In this document: piece after piece, positions 43,316 to 54,774 of the stretch
Numbering within the stretch: the stretch's first letter is position 1
How the letters are laid out: every line of letters begins with the position of its first letter
DNA from: Apricaphanius iberus
Lineage: Eukaryota > Chordata > Actinopteri > Cyprinodontiformes > Aphaniidae
NCBI GenBank assembly: GCA_028564705.1
Contig: JAPXFQ010000365.1
Location: 1-64,000, forward strand
Direction: 5' to 3'
Length of the DNA: 64,000 bases
Position numbers and translations under genes: made by a program
Notes under the pieces: model-generated
What the model saw: the letters and a program-made list of their open reading frames with translations, nothing else
Databases searched by the model: none
What the model was told of the DNA's origin: nothing

Positions 43316-44305
43316 GCCCCTCCCTGGACTGCCACCTTATCATGGTGGAGGGGTTTGAGTGTCCTAATGATCCTAGGAGATAAGTTGTCGGAGGTGTTTC
43401 ATCTCTGGTAGGGTCACCAATGGCAAACTGGTAATAGGTGAGGGATCAGACAAAGTGCTGCCCAAAGACTCCTATGATAAGCTACACTGTTGGAGTAAAT
43501 GTTCCCTTGTCACCAGGGCACCCCTCTGGAGCCAGGCCTTGAGGTCGGGCACGTTTGCGAGCGCATTGTGGCCAGGCCTTTACCCATGGGGGCCGGCTGG
43601 GCTCAGCCCGAAGAGGCAACATAGGCCTCCCATCGAATGAGCTCACTTACTGTGGGAGGGGCCATAGGGATCGGGTGTAGTGTAGGATGGGCGGTAGCTG
43701 AAGGCTGGGACCTTGGCGGTCCTGAGACGTGGAACATCACCTCTCTGGGGAGGAAGGAGCAGGAGCTGGTGTACATGGTTGAGAGGTTCCGACTGGACAT
43801 TGTTGGCCTCATCTCAATGCACAGCTCAGGCTCTGGAACCCGTCACCTCGAGAGTGGTTGGACTCTCTTCCACTCTGGAGTTACTCCCACTGAGAGGTCC
43901 AGAGTTGGGCGGGGATGCTTGTTTGGCTTATGTGCCAAATAGTAGATCAGATTACCCACCCTTTTTGAAGTTCTTGGAGGGGTTTCTGGAGAGTGCTCCT
44001 ACTGGAGATTCCCTCATTCTACTGGGGGACTTCAACGCTCTCATGGGCAATGACGATGAGACCTGGAGAGATGTGGTTGGGTGGAATGCTTCTCCCCAAT
44101 CTGAATCCAAGTGGTGTTTTGTTATTGGACTTCTGTGCTTATCATGGATTGTCCATAATGAACACCATGTTCAAGCATAAGGATGTCCATGTGTGCACTT
44201 GGCACCAGGACAATCTAAGCCGCGGCTCAGTGATCGTCATGGTTGTCATTTCATTTGATCTGGGGGCGCATTTTTTGGACACTCGGTTGACAGAGTCTCC
44301 ACTGA
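43316..44305 (+). pseudogene. Rex3/RTE LINE 5' region with endonuclease, 3' part missing
   Basis: Begins with the RTE/Rex3-type 5' UTR (CCCTCCCTGGACTGCCACCT, then TATCATGGTGGAGGGGTTTG). Coding blocks are WNITSLGRKEQELVYMVERF, RLDIVGLISMHSSGSGTRHL, GWTLFHSGVTPTERSRVG, then, with frame changes, [33 protein letters not shown] and [27 protein letters not shown] is the catalytic GDFN box of the apurinic-like endonuclease. The RT is absent: the sequence switches at ~44305 to an L2 3' end. Confidence 0.85.
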
Positions 44306-44310
44306 GCATG

Positions 44311-44560
44311 CCTCTCCACTGTCGCTACAGGCTTGCTCAGTGTGAGGGAAAGGATTGGCTGTGGTTTGAGTCTGGATGATCCGGGCACAACCTCATGTTG
44401 ATGACTCAGTGCAATCGGCTAGGATTCCTTACATAGAAAAATATTAACTGATTTGATTGTTTGTATAGTTGTATTGAAATGACTTTTGTTGTAAAGTGCC
44501 TTGAGATTATATATGTTGTGAATTGGCAGTATATAAAAAAAGTGAATTGAATATAATTGA
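44311..44560 (+). repeat. L2-type LINE 3' UTR and tail
   Basis: CCTCTCCACTGTCGCTACAG through GGCTGTGGTTTGAGTCTGGA to TTGTTGTAAAGTGCCTTGAG and TATAAAAAAAGTGAATTGAA matches the reverse complement of 58880-59130, the 3' end of the minus-strand L2. Confidence 0.85.
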
Positions 44561-44779
44561 AAAAATTTTCACAGAATTTTTTTTCACTTGAAATTTTTTT
44601 TGTTTTGTTATTTTTATCAATATCTAATTCACCATGATTTGCTGTAACAAGCAGATAAAAAAATTCCAACAAGCCATTTTGGTATTGTGATGCGCATAAT
44701 GCATTCTGGGGTTGTGGACCCCAAACAGTTAGAAGCGAACACATATAAATAGGTAAAGCTGCAAAATTTATTATTTTGA

Positions 44780-45090
44780 ATGGTGGAAAGTCGAGGAACT
44801 TAAAGCATATTTTTGCCGTAGAGGGCTGCCTGTGTCAGTGAAGCATAAAAAAGAACTATGTGCACCAGCGTGTGCAGCTACAGTGCAGAAACCACTGATT
44901 GTTTTGACGAAAAAAGTGGCGTAGTCCAGGCTGATTATACCGGCTTGTGGACATTCCATGTAGTGACAATCCCAGACCCACAAACACTGTTAGATGGCTG
45001 GGAAGAAGGGAATGTTGTCATGCAGAAGTGGCCTCAGCTACTTTTTATCGCAGAGCTCATGGAGTCAAGATGTGCTGTATCATCCTAGCG
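44780..45090 (+). pseudogene. N-terminal piece of a YqaJ-partner-type transposon protein
   Basis: RGLPVSVKHKKELCAPACAA is a SAP-like helix pair in one frame. After a shift near 44930, VTIPDPQTLLDGWEEGNVVM and QKWPQLLFI follow, resembling the segment that precedes the YqaJ nuclease in fish transposon proteins (P-D-P-x-T-L-x-D-G-W, then W-P). A stop lies in the first frame (VA-stop). No nuclease domain follows. Confidence 0.45.
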
Positions 45091-45369
45091 CAGGTATTTC
45101 TTGCTTGTTAAATATACATGCTATGGCTAGCAGTTAGCACATAACTTATATCTTCCGTCGTGCTTTTAAACTCTTACAATGTGTATTTTTGAATGGGATT
45201 TCAACTTGTTAGAAGCAGTAAGAGCCCGGATAAGGCTGTGATTAATCCTTGACATTGACAATAGGCCGTGCGAAGCCTGCGTGCTAATGACTGTGTTACC
45301 AAAACTACCAAAACTGTTCGACAATCAAAAGAAATATTGAACAATTAACATGTTTAATCACACATTTCT

Positions 45370-45573
45370 TACCTTTTTTATCCACCTCACACGTCCATTA
45401 GGATCCTTCTTTTCTGTATGTAATGTATATAAAATAAATGGTGGTTGATTACAAGTGTCGGTATCATTCACGCACTGGTGAGTTTTGCATTCTCCATTCT
45501 CCAATGTGGTAACTACGTTTCCACAGCCAACCACAGCACAATGAGTATCGGGTATACTTGAAAAGTCCACCAA
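45370..45573 (-). pseudogene. THAP-domain first exon of a transposase gene
   Basis: HCAVVGCGNVVTTLENGECK, then HQCVNDTDTCNQPPFILYTL and HTEKKDPNGRVRWIKK followed by donor AAG|GTAAGAA. The C-x4-C start, the FILYTLH stretch and R-x-x-W-I fit the extended THAP variant found in fish DDE transposases. No second THAP exon or catalytic domain was found downstream on this strand. Confidence 0.55.
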
Positions 45574-45670
45574 AAACTGCCTTTAAGAGACTTTAATCGA
45601 CTGTGTGTCAATGAAAACACATGCATGCGCACGCTGTTTACAGTCGAGCCAGGGTTTTGTTTGGGGTCCA

Positions 45671-48064
45671 AAAGCTATGACTGGGGGTCCAAGCTGCATT
45701 CGTGAGGATGTGCTCCCGCAATATTGATATGGCTTATATATCAAATTTTTTGTGTGGTAGAAGTATCGATATTAGTACTCGTCATCAGCAAGTATTCAGA
45801 TCCAAATATCGTTATCGTATTGGCTTTTTAAAAAAGTGTTATCGTTGCATCCCTTTTTTAGCTTTCCAATTAAGGTGGAGTCATTTGTCTGACATTTTTT
45901 CAAATTCTGTTTTTTTTGTATATTGTCTATGTAAACTCCTTTAAATGTCCATTCCTTTAAATGAAGTGCCTTTACTGTAAATTGGGATGAATTGCTGCTC
46001 TTTTCATTTACATTTAAATTTACATTTCATGGAATAGCACAACATTCCATTAAAAAGTTTGACTGTGGTTGTAATATTCTGTTTTAAGAGAGGCAGCTTA
46101 TGATTTTGACAGCAGACATTTTGCAGTACTAAATGTAGTATAGGTTATTCTTCTACAAAGCACTCCAAATGAGATTCTCTGATATTAAGTTGAAAAGGTG
46201 AGAAAAAGCATTTTCAACGAGGTTAAAGAAAGTGAACATCTTCTTATTTTGGCAGATGAGACTAAATAATTAGCTTCAAAGCATTTACATTTTTTGTTTT
46301 TTACATACTTTAAGATGTCGAGCATTGCCATCCTGCCTAGAGCTCTTGCTAATTTGTTACACACCACCCCACCCACCACCACTGTAAGATTTTGTAGATA
46401 CACCACAGGCAATCAGCCTTCAACGATGAACCTAACTAGTGGGCTGTCATCAATCTTCAAAAAGTCCATAGAGGCCTTAGCATACAACTGAAGACCTGGC
46501 TCCGATCAATAATTTCTTACCATTAGATTTGTTCTTGAATTTGCTTCAAGAAATTTTAAAACACCACAGCTGCTAGAAAGACGTTTTCTCAACAACACAA
46601 AATTTTTAAAATATTGCACAATGCATAACAAATAAATCAATTCATCTATTAAATACACAGCAGTAAAAAGCAATGTTAGAGATATGATAATGCAACATGA
46701 GAACAGGATATGAACATTCCAGTTTTCATTTCATAGTTTTAAAATTTGCTTTTATGGTTACTTTTTAACACATTTACATAAGATTCCTATTGATTTTCAG
46801 TTTTCTGTATTAACAGCATCAGAAGCTTTTTGAAAAAAGTGTTTTGCATCAGTAACATTTTATCTATATTTTTGATTATTTGAAAAGTTTAGTATCTCTT
46901 CTTATTTTTAGCAAATTCTATAGAAACATGTTATGGTCCTTCCCACGTCAAACTGAAGGAAGGCCAGTATGTCCCACAGTTGACACAGAAATGTGGAGTT
47001 ATATCAAGTCCTGGACAGTTTTTGCATTTCTTAAAACAGGTCTTTCAGACGTGACTGGTAAATCTGGAATGTTAACAGTCCCAATCAACAAGGTACAGAG
47101 CTCTTGCTTCAGCTCACAAGCATATTTTCTTTCATCATTAAAGGCAGTCAGATGTTGATTGGATCAGTTAATTCTTCATTATGTATGACATGGATAATTT
47201 GAAGTGAGGCAATCATTACAAAGGGGATATCAAGTAATTAAAAAATATATTTGGTTAATTCTATGCTGATTTAGGGTTATTTAGCTAATATATGTGTATG
47301 TAGTGTAACTTAAAACAGGCAGATACTGAATGAGTATTTGAAAGTCTGATTAATTTGAAGTGTTAGAAAATGTGTTGTTTAAAACTCTTGTACAGTGTAG
47401 AGGTTTGATACTTGAACAGACTATCCGAAAAACATGTATTTCCATGGGATAGGTTATTCTGACCTAGGTAAAATTTAGATGATCATTATTTATCTTTAGG
47501 TGTCTCTGTGTAAATGAAGCTAAGAGTCCTTAAAGGTCTCCCTGACTCTTCTTTTCAATAAATTTGCTGTGATCTTAAGCTTCAATTAATGCTTTGTGAG
47601 TCATTTTCTGAGGAAATTGTACTCCCATTTCAGGATATTGCAGTTTGTCAGAGAAGTGGATGGAGGTTAACAAAAGAATTGCGAGTAATATTTATGATAT
47701 GTAAACGGCTCACCTCTGGTTGGTTCACACTGATGTGAATCTTACGCTGCCTTCAAATAAATAAATAACATAAATTACCTTACTGGTTTACTTTTGTGGT
47801 TTTCCAAAGATGAATGCCAACCCTTTCTTGAGAGCAAAATTACTACACTAAAATACCGTGAAGTTATTAAAATAGCATAGATTACTGCAATGGCACAAAC
47901 CAACACACTACAAACACCATTTTATATAAATCTAATTGAAGAACGAAACCTTTATTCTACATGAAAAATAAAGGGTCATTCACTAGGTGCTGTTATTTCT
48001 TTTTTTTCAAAAGCTAATCTTTTATCAGGATAAACATTTCAATCCCCTTTAAATCTTTATTTTG
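45671..48064. other. No gene supported
   Basis: AT-rich DNA. The plus frame 46880-47158 (EGRPVCPTVDTEMWSYIKSW) ends near a GTACAG donor-like site but lacks homology or an acceptor. Confidence 0.45.
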
Positions 48065-48487
48065 AACGCCATTCCCCTGTGATTTTTGAGCATCTCTGAG
48101 GTGCTTTGTTGTTGTCTACAGGGGTTTTTACAGGCTTTTAATCCAACTACACTAACACATGATTTCAATTGCTTAACTGCCATGCAACATTCCAGTTGTG
48201 GTCTGAGCAGGGTTTTCAGTCTGTGCTTGATGGTTGTCAGTTAGACAGAACTTGCTACTGCAACATCAACATGTTTTTGCATTTGCATATTTTCAAATTG
48301 CACAGACAAAATGACCAAGTCAGACTCAACCACCTCGTTGGACTACAGCTGCAGTGACGGCTTTAAAGTAATTTAAATTGCCAGTTATTGTAAATTGAAA
48401 TTGGTTGGATTAAAAGCCTGTAAAAACCCATGCAGACAACAACACAGACAGCACTTCCGAGACGCTCCGAACTCACAGGGGAATATT
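48065..48487. mobile_element. MITE-like element with ~85 bp terminal inverted repeats
   Basis: The left arm (ATTCCCCTGTGATTTTTGAG onward to TTTTTACAGGCTTTTAATCC) pairs with the right arm (GGATTAAAAGCCTGTAAAAA to ACTCACAGGGGAAT) at ~80 percent by eye. The ~255 bp centre has no long frame. No target duplication could be fixed. Confidence 0.8.
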
Positions 48488-49010
48488 GCTAGTGATTCAT
48501 AACAAAATATTGGTTAAATGAATTAGACTTGTGGCAGATAATGCCTTATTTAGAGGCTGCACTTTGGTGACCACATTAACTTTTTTCGCTCTCTAGGCCA
48601 TTATTTTTGGATGGAATGCAAGGATTTAATGCACTTGTCAGAGGATGTGGTATAACTTGGTGCCACTGATTTGTATAGACAAACAATAAAATATTATGAG
48701 GTTCTCAAAAGCATTTTATTTCCCTGACATAAAATAATTAGTGTACTAAGGGAACACTAGGGGTTCTTTGTCAACTCTCTTTTCTGATAAAGCAGCATAT
48801 ACTGAGAGTCTTCGTGATTTCAAGAATCTTCTATTTTCATATGATTTCTTGCTTTCACATAATCTGGTCTCAGTGATCTACCGATAGAGCTAGTCTACTT
48901 GTAACATAAAGAATAACCTGAATTTACTCTAAACTGGTAATTTTTAGATCCAGAAACCACCTTAGATAAATTTTTAGTCTCATGGAAATAGTTGCTACTA
49001 CTTATGTATA
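48488..49010. other. No gene seen
   Basis: AT-rich spacer between the MITE-like element and a compound microsatellite. Confidence 0.5.
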
Positions 49011-49017
49011 TGTGATG

Positions 49018-49081
<64 letters not shown>

Positions 49082-49114
49082 ATACATACATACATACATA
49101 CATACATACATACA
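49011..49114. repeat. Compound microsatellite (ATA)n-(CATA)n
   Basis: About 64 bp of trinucleotide ATA repeats directly followed by ~8 copies of CATA. The poly-Tyr and poly-Ile frames on the minus strand are artefacts of this. Confidence 0.95.
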
Positions 49115-49430
49115 AAACTTTAAACTGATTGGAATGTTTGCATAAGTTTATTGAAATGACTTTTCTTGTAAGGTGCTTTGAGATTACATCTGTTGTCAAG
49201 ACTTAAAACAGGATAAATATTGGATAAAATCACACAAATAAAAAATATACTATAAATTGGAAGCCAGTTGGAACAAGTGTGTCTTAAGGCGAGATTTAAA
49301 ATCTAGGAGGGAATCAGTGATGTCAGGGGGAAGCGAGTTCCACAGTTGTGTGGCAGAAAAATGACAAGCTCTGCCACCCAGTCGAATGATAGGAACTTTT
49401 AGATGATAACATCTAAAGATCCTTTAGATC
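49115..49430. repeat. L2-type LINE pieces
   Basis: 49115-49200 (+) matches the L2 3' end (GAAATGACTTTTCTTGTAAG, GTGCTTTGAGATTACATCTG). 49255-49420 reads on the minus strand like the RT C-terminal coding end (SLPPDITDSLLDFKSRLK, corrected for frame). The two pieces are in opposite orientation. Confidence 0.6.
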
Positions 49431-50560
49431 CTTGTTTCACATAGAGATTGTTATGTATAACATGTATAAAATTGTTATACATTTCTAAATTCATCTTAGA
49501 ATAAAGGCCAATAATTTTCCTGATGAACTGTGCAGCTCAGAATCTGCGCTTTGGAGAAACTGCCACTAGAGGTCACTTGTTATGCAGCGAAGAGTGTCTC
49601 CTGTCTCAGCTACAAAAGTGTAATTTGTGAGTCTACTCCTATTGACAACATGAGGCAGGCTTCAATATAGTATTTCCACTCGGGCTCACATTATCACTCC
49701 ATTTATTTACAATCCAGTACCCATGACCCCTTCTCTTGACTCTTTGCAATAGAAAACATAGCACTGATGTGTCATTAGTTCGACTTTGAACAATGTTAAA
49801 AAAACAGAAAAAAGCTAATTACAGATACGCAGCTCAATACACAAGATGGCATTCGGTGTCTGTGCCTTTCTTTAGTGCAGAGGGAGTTTACCATGAAACT
49901 TATTTGAAGTCATTGTGCCCTTCAGAAGCTCATTGTATACTAGGCCTCATCTAAACAAGCAGCGGCAGTTCGCAACTACCTGTAATGGTGGAGTCAAAAG
50001 GGATAGCCAAGAGTCTACCTCCATGAATAACAATACAACAGTTTCCCAGTTGTGGCCCCTATGTTTGGTCCCTGGGGTCCCTCAGTGGGCCTATTGGCCT
50101 TTGCTAGGCTCTTTATGGTACGAATACACAAAAAAAAAACAATAGTAGTTTCTCCAGATTCTACTAAAAGTTGAATGAACTGCAACTTGAGCAAGACTGA
50201 AGTGAATGGCAGGATGATTAACAGGTTTATTATTCTTCATAGTCTTATTAGAGGCGAGGTTACCAAATGGTAAACATTTAAAACACAAACATTTTACCTG
50301 CTCTTTCTTGGTTAGAGGACTTGTTTTTATGGATTTATGTATTCCATTTTTAATAAGATGGAACTTCATATTATTCCCTTTTGTTCAGTTTAAGACCTGG
50401 TGCCAAAAGGAAAATGGTTGTTCCAGTAACTGTCATTATCAAAGTTTATTTAGAGTTGTAGATGATAATGGCTGTGAGCAGAAGGATCTCCTGTAGAATT
50501 CTGTATCTCTGAAGACACATCTAACAAAAAAAAAAACTCAGTTGTATTACAGTCTAATAA
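49431..50560. other. No gene seen
   Basis: AT-rich spacer; short frames only. Confidence 0.5.
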
Positions 50561-50564
50561 AAAG

Positions 50565-51010
50565 GATGCTCAGGGCTCATTATAATGTCCTTGATTTTAT
50601 GAAGAATCCATAGTTATCCCCAGAACAGAAACAGCCTTTTTTATCAGCTTGTTGAGCCTTTTTAAGTCTCTGGCTCTTATCAAGGGCTTTTACGAAAGGA
50701 GGAGGATCTTAAATATCCTGGATTTAACAGGGAGCCATTGAAGAGAAGCTCAAACAGAAGAAATGTGATCTTGCTTTTTAATATTCATCAGAACGCTTGT
50801 TGAATGATTTTGGATCAACTGAAAGGTTTTAATTGGATTTTGTGGACTTCCTGATAATAAGGAATTACAGGAGTCCAGCGTTAAAGTAACAAATGCATGG
50901 ATTAGTTTCTCAGCATCGCTCCTGGACAGGAGGTTTCTGACCTTAGCTATATTCCAATGGTGGAAGAAAGAAATCTTGGAAAAATGTTTAATATGGGATT
51001 TAAATTTCAT
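50565..51010 (-). pseudogene. L2 LINE fragment, RT C-terminal region
   Basis: MKFKSHIKHFSKISFFHHWN, IAKVRNLLSRSDAEKLIHAF and SLLSGSPQNPIKTFQLIQNH match the corresponding part of the L2 at 60192-61800 almost residue for residue. Both ends are truncated. Confidence 0.88.
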
Positions 51011-51187
51011 CTCTCTGGCAAGAATTACTCTTCATTATTTACCTTCTTTCACTTTATCATATCTTCCAGAAATTTAACATTCATGTTCACTGTTGACCCC
51101 AGCTTTACTTGTCTTCAAAACCTCAATCTTCTCTTCCACTACCCTCCCTTTCCTCCTGTTTAGTTGAATTAAATCTTGGTTCATCTT

Positions 51188-52383
51188 AGGGCTGAACAAT
51201 ATAGAAAAAGAGCATATCGATAAAGGAATAGTCATATTGATCGATATCGATAATTATCGATAAATATCACAAAATGTAAAACATTTATTTTAAGTGCCTC
51301 CCCAGTCATTTAGTTATTCTTCAATGAACTAATTTTAAATAAGAATTTAATTAATTAATTTTCAAACACTTCTTTTTATCATAACTAAGTTTGTAAGACA
51401 AAGAAACAAACCAAGAGACCTGAGTAAGATCAGTAAATTCAAAGAAAAGTAATATTATTAACCATTATTGGTATATTATTAAGAAATGAATGACTTTTAT
51501 TATTTTTAATTATTATTAATTTAAATTAAATTCTTGTCTTGATGCTTTTTAATCTTTGAAACATTTTATGACACTTTATAATATTAAGGGATGAATATTT
51601 TTTTTTAGTTTAGCAATAAAGGTTATTCTAATTCAGTTCAGCTCTGGTTCAAGCTGTCGACTTAAGTTAACCAGATATTCACCAGAGTATAGATGGAGCC
51701 CAGAAAACTGCAGCCCAGTGCAGTCACTGAGAGCTGAAGCCGGCAGGTCTATCCAAGCCTGTAGTATTTTTAAAGTGTTTTTCGCTTCTGAGGACCAGGA
51801 GCTGAACCGAGTGGAGTTTTTTAAAGCCACAAGTGTTGTTAGCAGCGCGAGCCACAGGTGTTGTTAGCACCTGGGTAAGTTTCTTGTGTCTCTCTGTAAC
51901 AGATTTGTAGGGAGTCGGTAGAGGGGAGTCCTGCTTAAGACAGCTGATAATAGTTTTATTATTGCTACATTTACTGTTTTACTGCATCGAGGATCTGTTC
52001 AAAACGGGACGTAACCTTTACCTTAGCCACTGAAACATTTATCTGGAAAACTTCCTCTGCTGCTCCCTTGCTCTGAAATCTGACCGCGATGAAGTTACGC
52101 CGATGGTTTGCTTAGGGACTATCAAAAAATATTTTTTCAGCTCAAATAATTTCACCCTTTTTGTGGTTTGAAAGGAGAGAGGGGTGGCTGACAGAGCTGG
52201 GTGGGTCACGTTAATGATTCATTTGTAGTAAGTAATGATTGTATTAAGCTACCTGATTGGCTATAATGAAAAAAATAGGGAAAACTTTTATTTTCTATCT
52301 AACCAATTTATCAACCCTTTTTTTTCTATTGGACCATATGTCTATTGATAGATATAGATTGCTATCGAATTATCATTCAGCCC
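51188..52383. mobile_element. Non-autonomous hAT-like element (~1.2 kb)
   Basis: The left end AGGGCTGAACAATATAG and the reverse complement of the right end (TGGGCTGAATGATAATTCG) form short inverted termini; ATCGATA-rich DNA follows inside each. No transposase frame. GGGCTG-A/G-AC-type termini recur in fish hAT MITEs. The 8 bp flanks do not match, so the duplication is lost or the boundary is off. Confidence 0.6.
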
Positions 52384-52700
52384 ACAGTGACAAAGCAGAA
52401 ATTGTTGGAACTAAGGCTTTAAAAACAGCAGTTATAAAATAATTACTAAAGAAAAGCAACCTGGACATCTTGTTAATGCAGAACTACAGGCCAATCTCTA
52501 ATCTTCCTTTCATCAGAAGATTATTGAAAAAGCTGTGTTTTAAGATTTAAACTGTTTCCTAAAAATAACCAACTGTTCTGATATTTTCCAGTCCGGTTTC
52601 CACACACACCACAGCACCGAAACTGGCTTTCGTCAAGTTTTTCAGTGACATCCGCATAAGTACAGACTGTGGTAGAACCACAGTCTTTAGTGTTAGCATT
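52384..52700 (+). pseudogene. L2-like RT fragment
   Basis: KKSNLDILLMQNYRPISNLP followed by DIFQSGFHTHHSTET, with stops. NYRPISNLP and FQSGF-x-x-HHSTET are L2-type RT blocks. It begins right after the hAT-like element and ends at the SINE. Confidence 0.75.
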
Positions 52701-52725
52701 AATACTAATTGTTGTTGTTCTCAGG

Positions 52726-53030
52726 GATGACTGTGGCTCAGGGGTTAGAAACTTGTCATGTTATCGGAGGGTTGCCGTTTTGAGCCCTGGTCTGTCGGTC
52801 TCAGTCGTTGTGTCCTTGGGCAAGACACTTCTCCCATTGTCTACTGGTGGTGGTCAGGTGGCGCTAGTGTACGGTAGCCTTGGCTCTATCAGAATGCCCC
52901 ACATCGTAGCTTGCCATCACCAGTGTGTGAATGTGTGTGTATATGGGTGAATGACTTAATGTAGTGGGAAGCGCTTAAGGTCTGTAGGAACTAAGCAAAG
53001 CGGCATACAAGGACAGGCCATTTATCATTT
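52726..53030 (+). mobile_element. tRNA-derived SINE
   Basis: The A-box-like TGTGGCTCAGGGGTTAG at 52732, a B-box relative (CGTTTTGAGCC) at ~52777, then the body with CCTTGGGCAAGACACTTCTC and GTGTGTGAATGTGTGTGTAT, ending GGACAGGCCATTTATCATTT. This order is the common teleost SINE with a GCCATTTACCATTT end. A different family from the SINE at 11479-11820. Confidence 0.8.
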
Positions 53031-53359
53031 AAAAGGCGCTGTCATGTTGCCCAGGCAGAAACACCACCCTCCAGCCAATCGGTGACTGGGAGCTACTAAA
53101 AATGGTGTCAGCTCTGCCTGACTCAGCCCAACTTCTACCAGTTGACAAACAATAGAACCAGACAGTCCTAGTGGAAAATTGCCATATGCTTCCCTTATCT
53201 GGAAAAAAATTGCAGATTACTGCAAAACTGCTGAAAAACTAAGAAACTTTAAAACAAAGTCAAAACCTTTTTTAGAATTGCTTTTGAGTAAGAAATTAAT
53301 AATTGCTTAAATGTCATATCTTAATGTGTGTTTTTTCTGCTGCCTGCATTATCACAAAA

Positions 53360-53670
53360 ACCCCTGTATTTACTCATACCACCCCTGTCCTTCAAGAACT
53401 CCACTGGCCCTCTTTGAAGCAGTGTATTGAATTCAACGTCCTTCTTTTTACCTTCAGAGCCATCCACAACTACCCCCCAAACTATCTGACTTAACTCTCG
53501 TCTGCCCTCTCGCATCTTCATAAATCATCTAACTCACTGTCTTATCTTTCCAGAGCTTTCAGGTGCTCTGCTCTCCATATCTAGAATACCCTACTTCAAG
53601 CCATCCAAAACTTCCTCTCTACTTTTAAATCCAGACTCAAATATCACCTGTTAAAGGCTGCCTACTGTTT
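53360..53670 (+). pseudogene. LINE RT C-terminal fragment
   Basis: HTTPVLQELHWPSLKQCIEF, NVLLFTFRAIHNYPPNYLT, then, after stops, RAFRCSALHI and STFKSRLKYHLLKAAY. Typical CR1/L2-type C-terminus (T-P-V-L-x-x-L-H-W...F-K-S-R-L-K). Dead fragment. Confidence 0.75.
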
Positions 53671-53709
53671 AGCTGTTTTCCTATTGCATTCATTTTTTCT
53701 CTTTTTTTT

Positions 53710-53732
53710 GGAGGGGGGTGGGGGTGGGGGGT
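53710..53732 (+). other. G-rich tract with G-quadruplex potential
   Basis: GGAGGGGGGTGGGGGTGGGG plus two more G in the presumed 3' UTR of the preceding LINE fragment. Three long G runs plus a GG could form a quadruplex with a bulge; no function is implied. Confidence 0.4.
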
Positions 53733-53849
53733 CTTCTTTTGATGCTGTTGTAACTTGATTTGGTTATTTTCTTTATTTTTTGCTGTGAGGTGTTCTTGTG
53801 TGTCTTGAAAAGCACTTAAAATATGAAATGTTTGATTATTATTTATTTT

Positions 53850-54540
53850 TTATTTAATCTAATTAATTACAGGCTTTGTAAGTAATTAATCGAAATAATT
53901 CGCATTTTAATCGCACATAAATATTTGACCTGAGAAAAGTGAGAATTTTCTTCACATGGATTTTTAGTATGACTAATGACTGAATACATAAGCTTAAGTT
54001 ATCAGAAAAAATAAATAAACATCATTCTGTCAGAACACCGATAAGATAATCATGGAGAAACCGGAAATGTCTCTCAGATAGAAATAGATAAATTAACACG
54101 GTGATGACCAGGAAGCTGCAGCGCACCTCCGTCATCCCTCCTTGCAGAGTTGTGGAGGATGAAATCCCTCTCGTGGAAATATGTGAGGAAATAGCTGGAA
54201 GCAGCGCATTGCAGCCGTGTGCGCCATGTAACACGAGAGGGCACGCAGTGACAGAGTAGAGGAGACCGCTCCGTCACCAAAGCCTTCATGACAGGGAAGA
54301 AATAGCTTAATAGCATAAGTTTTAACTGTAGTGAAAGTTAAATTTCTGTCCATCAGCTGCTGGAGGAACGAGAGCGTGCGGCTTAGGGGACATGAAACGG
54401 GATCTGCGCCTTTCTCTGCGCACCGTCGCTGGAAGGCCGCGGTGCATAAATAGGTGCAATTAAAATGCGTTAAAAAAATTTAACGCGTTATTTTTGTGTA
54501 ATTAAGTACTCTTAATTAACACGTTAAAGTCCCAGCCCTA
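53850..54540 (-). mobile_element. hAT-like non-autonomous element, right end clear
   Basis: On the minus strand it begins TAGGGCTGGGACTTTAACGT and continues with TTAATTAA/AACGCG-rich sequence, the end of a widespread fish hAT family. The left end (~53850) has related TTAATTA/TAATCG sequence but no clean CAGCCC terminus. The 80-codon minus frames inside have no support. Confidence 0.6.
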
Positions 54541-54774
54541 ATTATTATTACTATTATTATAACAATCACATCTTTCATAACTGTGATGAATGTGATGTGC
54601 ATTTGCCACATGCCAACTCCGGCTCTCCTACACGGTTTTAACTGGTTTTTAATTATTTTTGACTGTTTTTTAATCCTTTTCCTATGACTAGTTTTAACCG
54701 TTTTCAACTTTTAGCGAATTATCTTTTATCGGACACATTTTTTAATCAGAGCTCGGTCTACTGCTACCTTCATC

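Larger units (their letters stand above)
44706..45670. mobile_element. Short ISL2EU-like element with two convergent gene starts
   Basis: GGACCCCAAACA occurs near the left end (~44716) and inverted near the right end (~45657), with further related sequence (GGACCCCCAGTC inverted, ~45678) outside. Between them a plus-strand SAP/YqaJ-partner-like start and a minus-strand THAP start face each other. Two-gene elements with a THAP-bearing transposase and a YqaJ-nuclease protein are described for ISL2EU. Here only the 5' exons remain, so the element is an internal deletion product. Confidence 0.5.

Noticed and set aside
48895..49199. Poly-Tyr and poly-Ile frames
   Set aside because: Direct translation of the ATA/CATA compound microsatellite.
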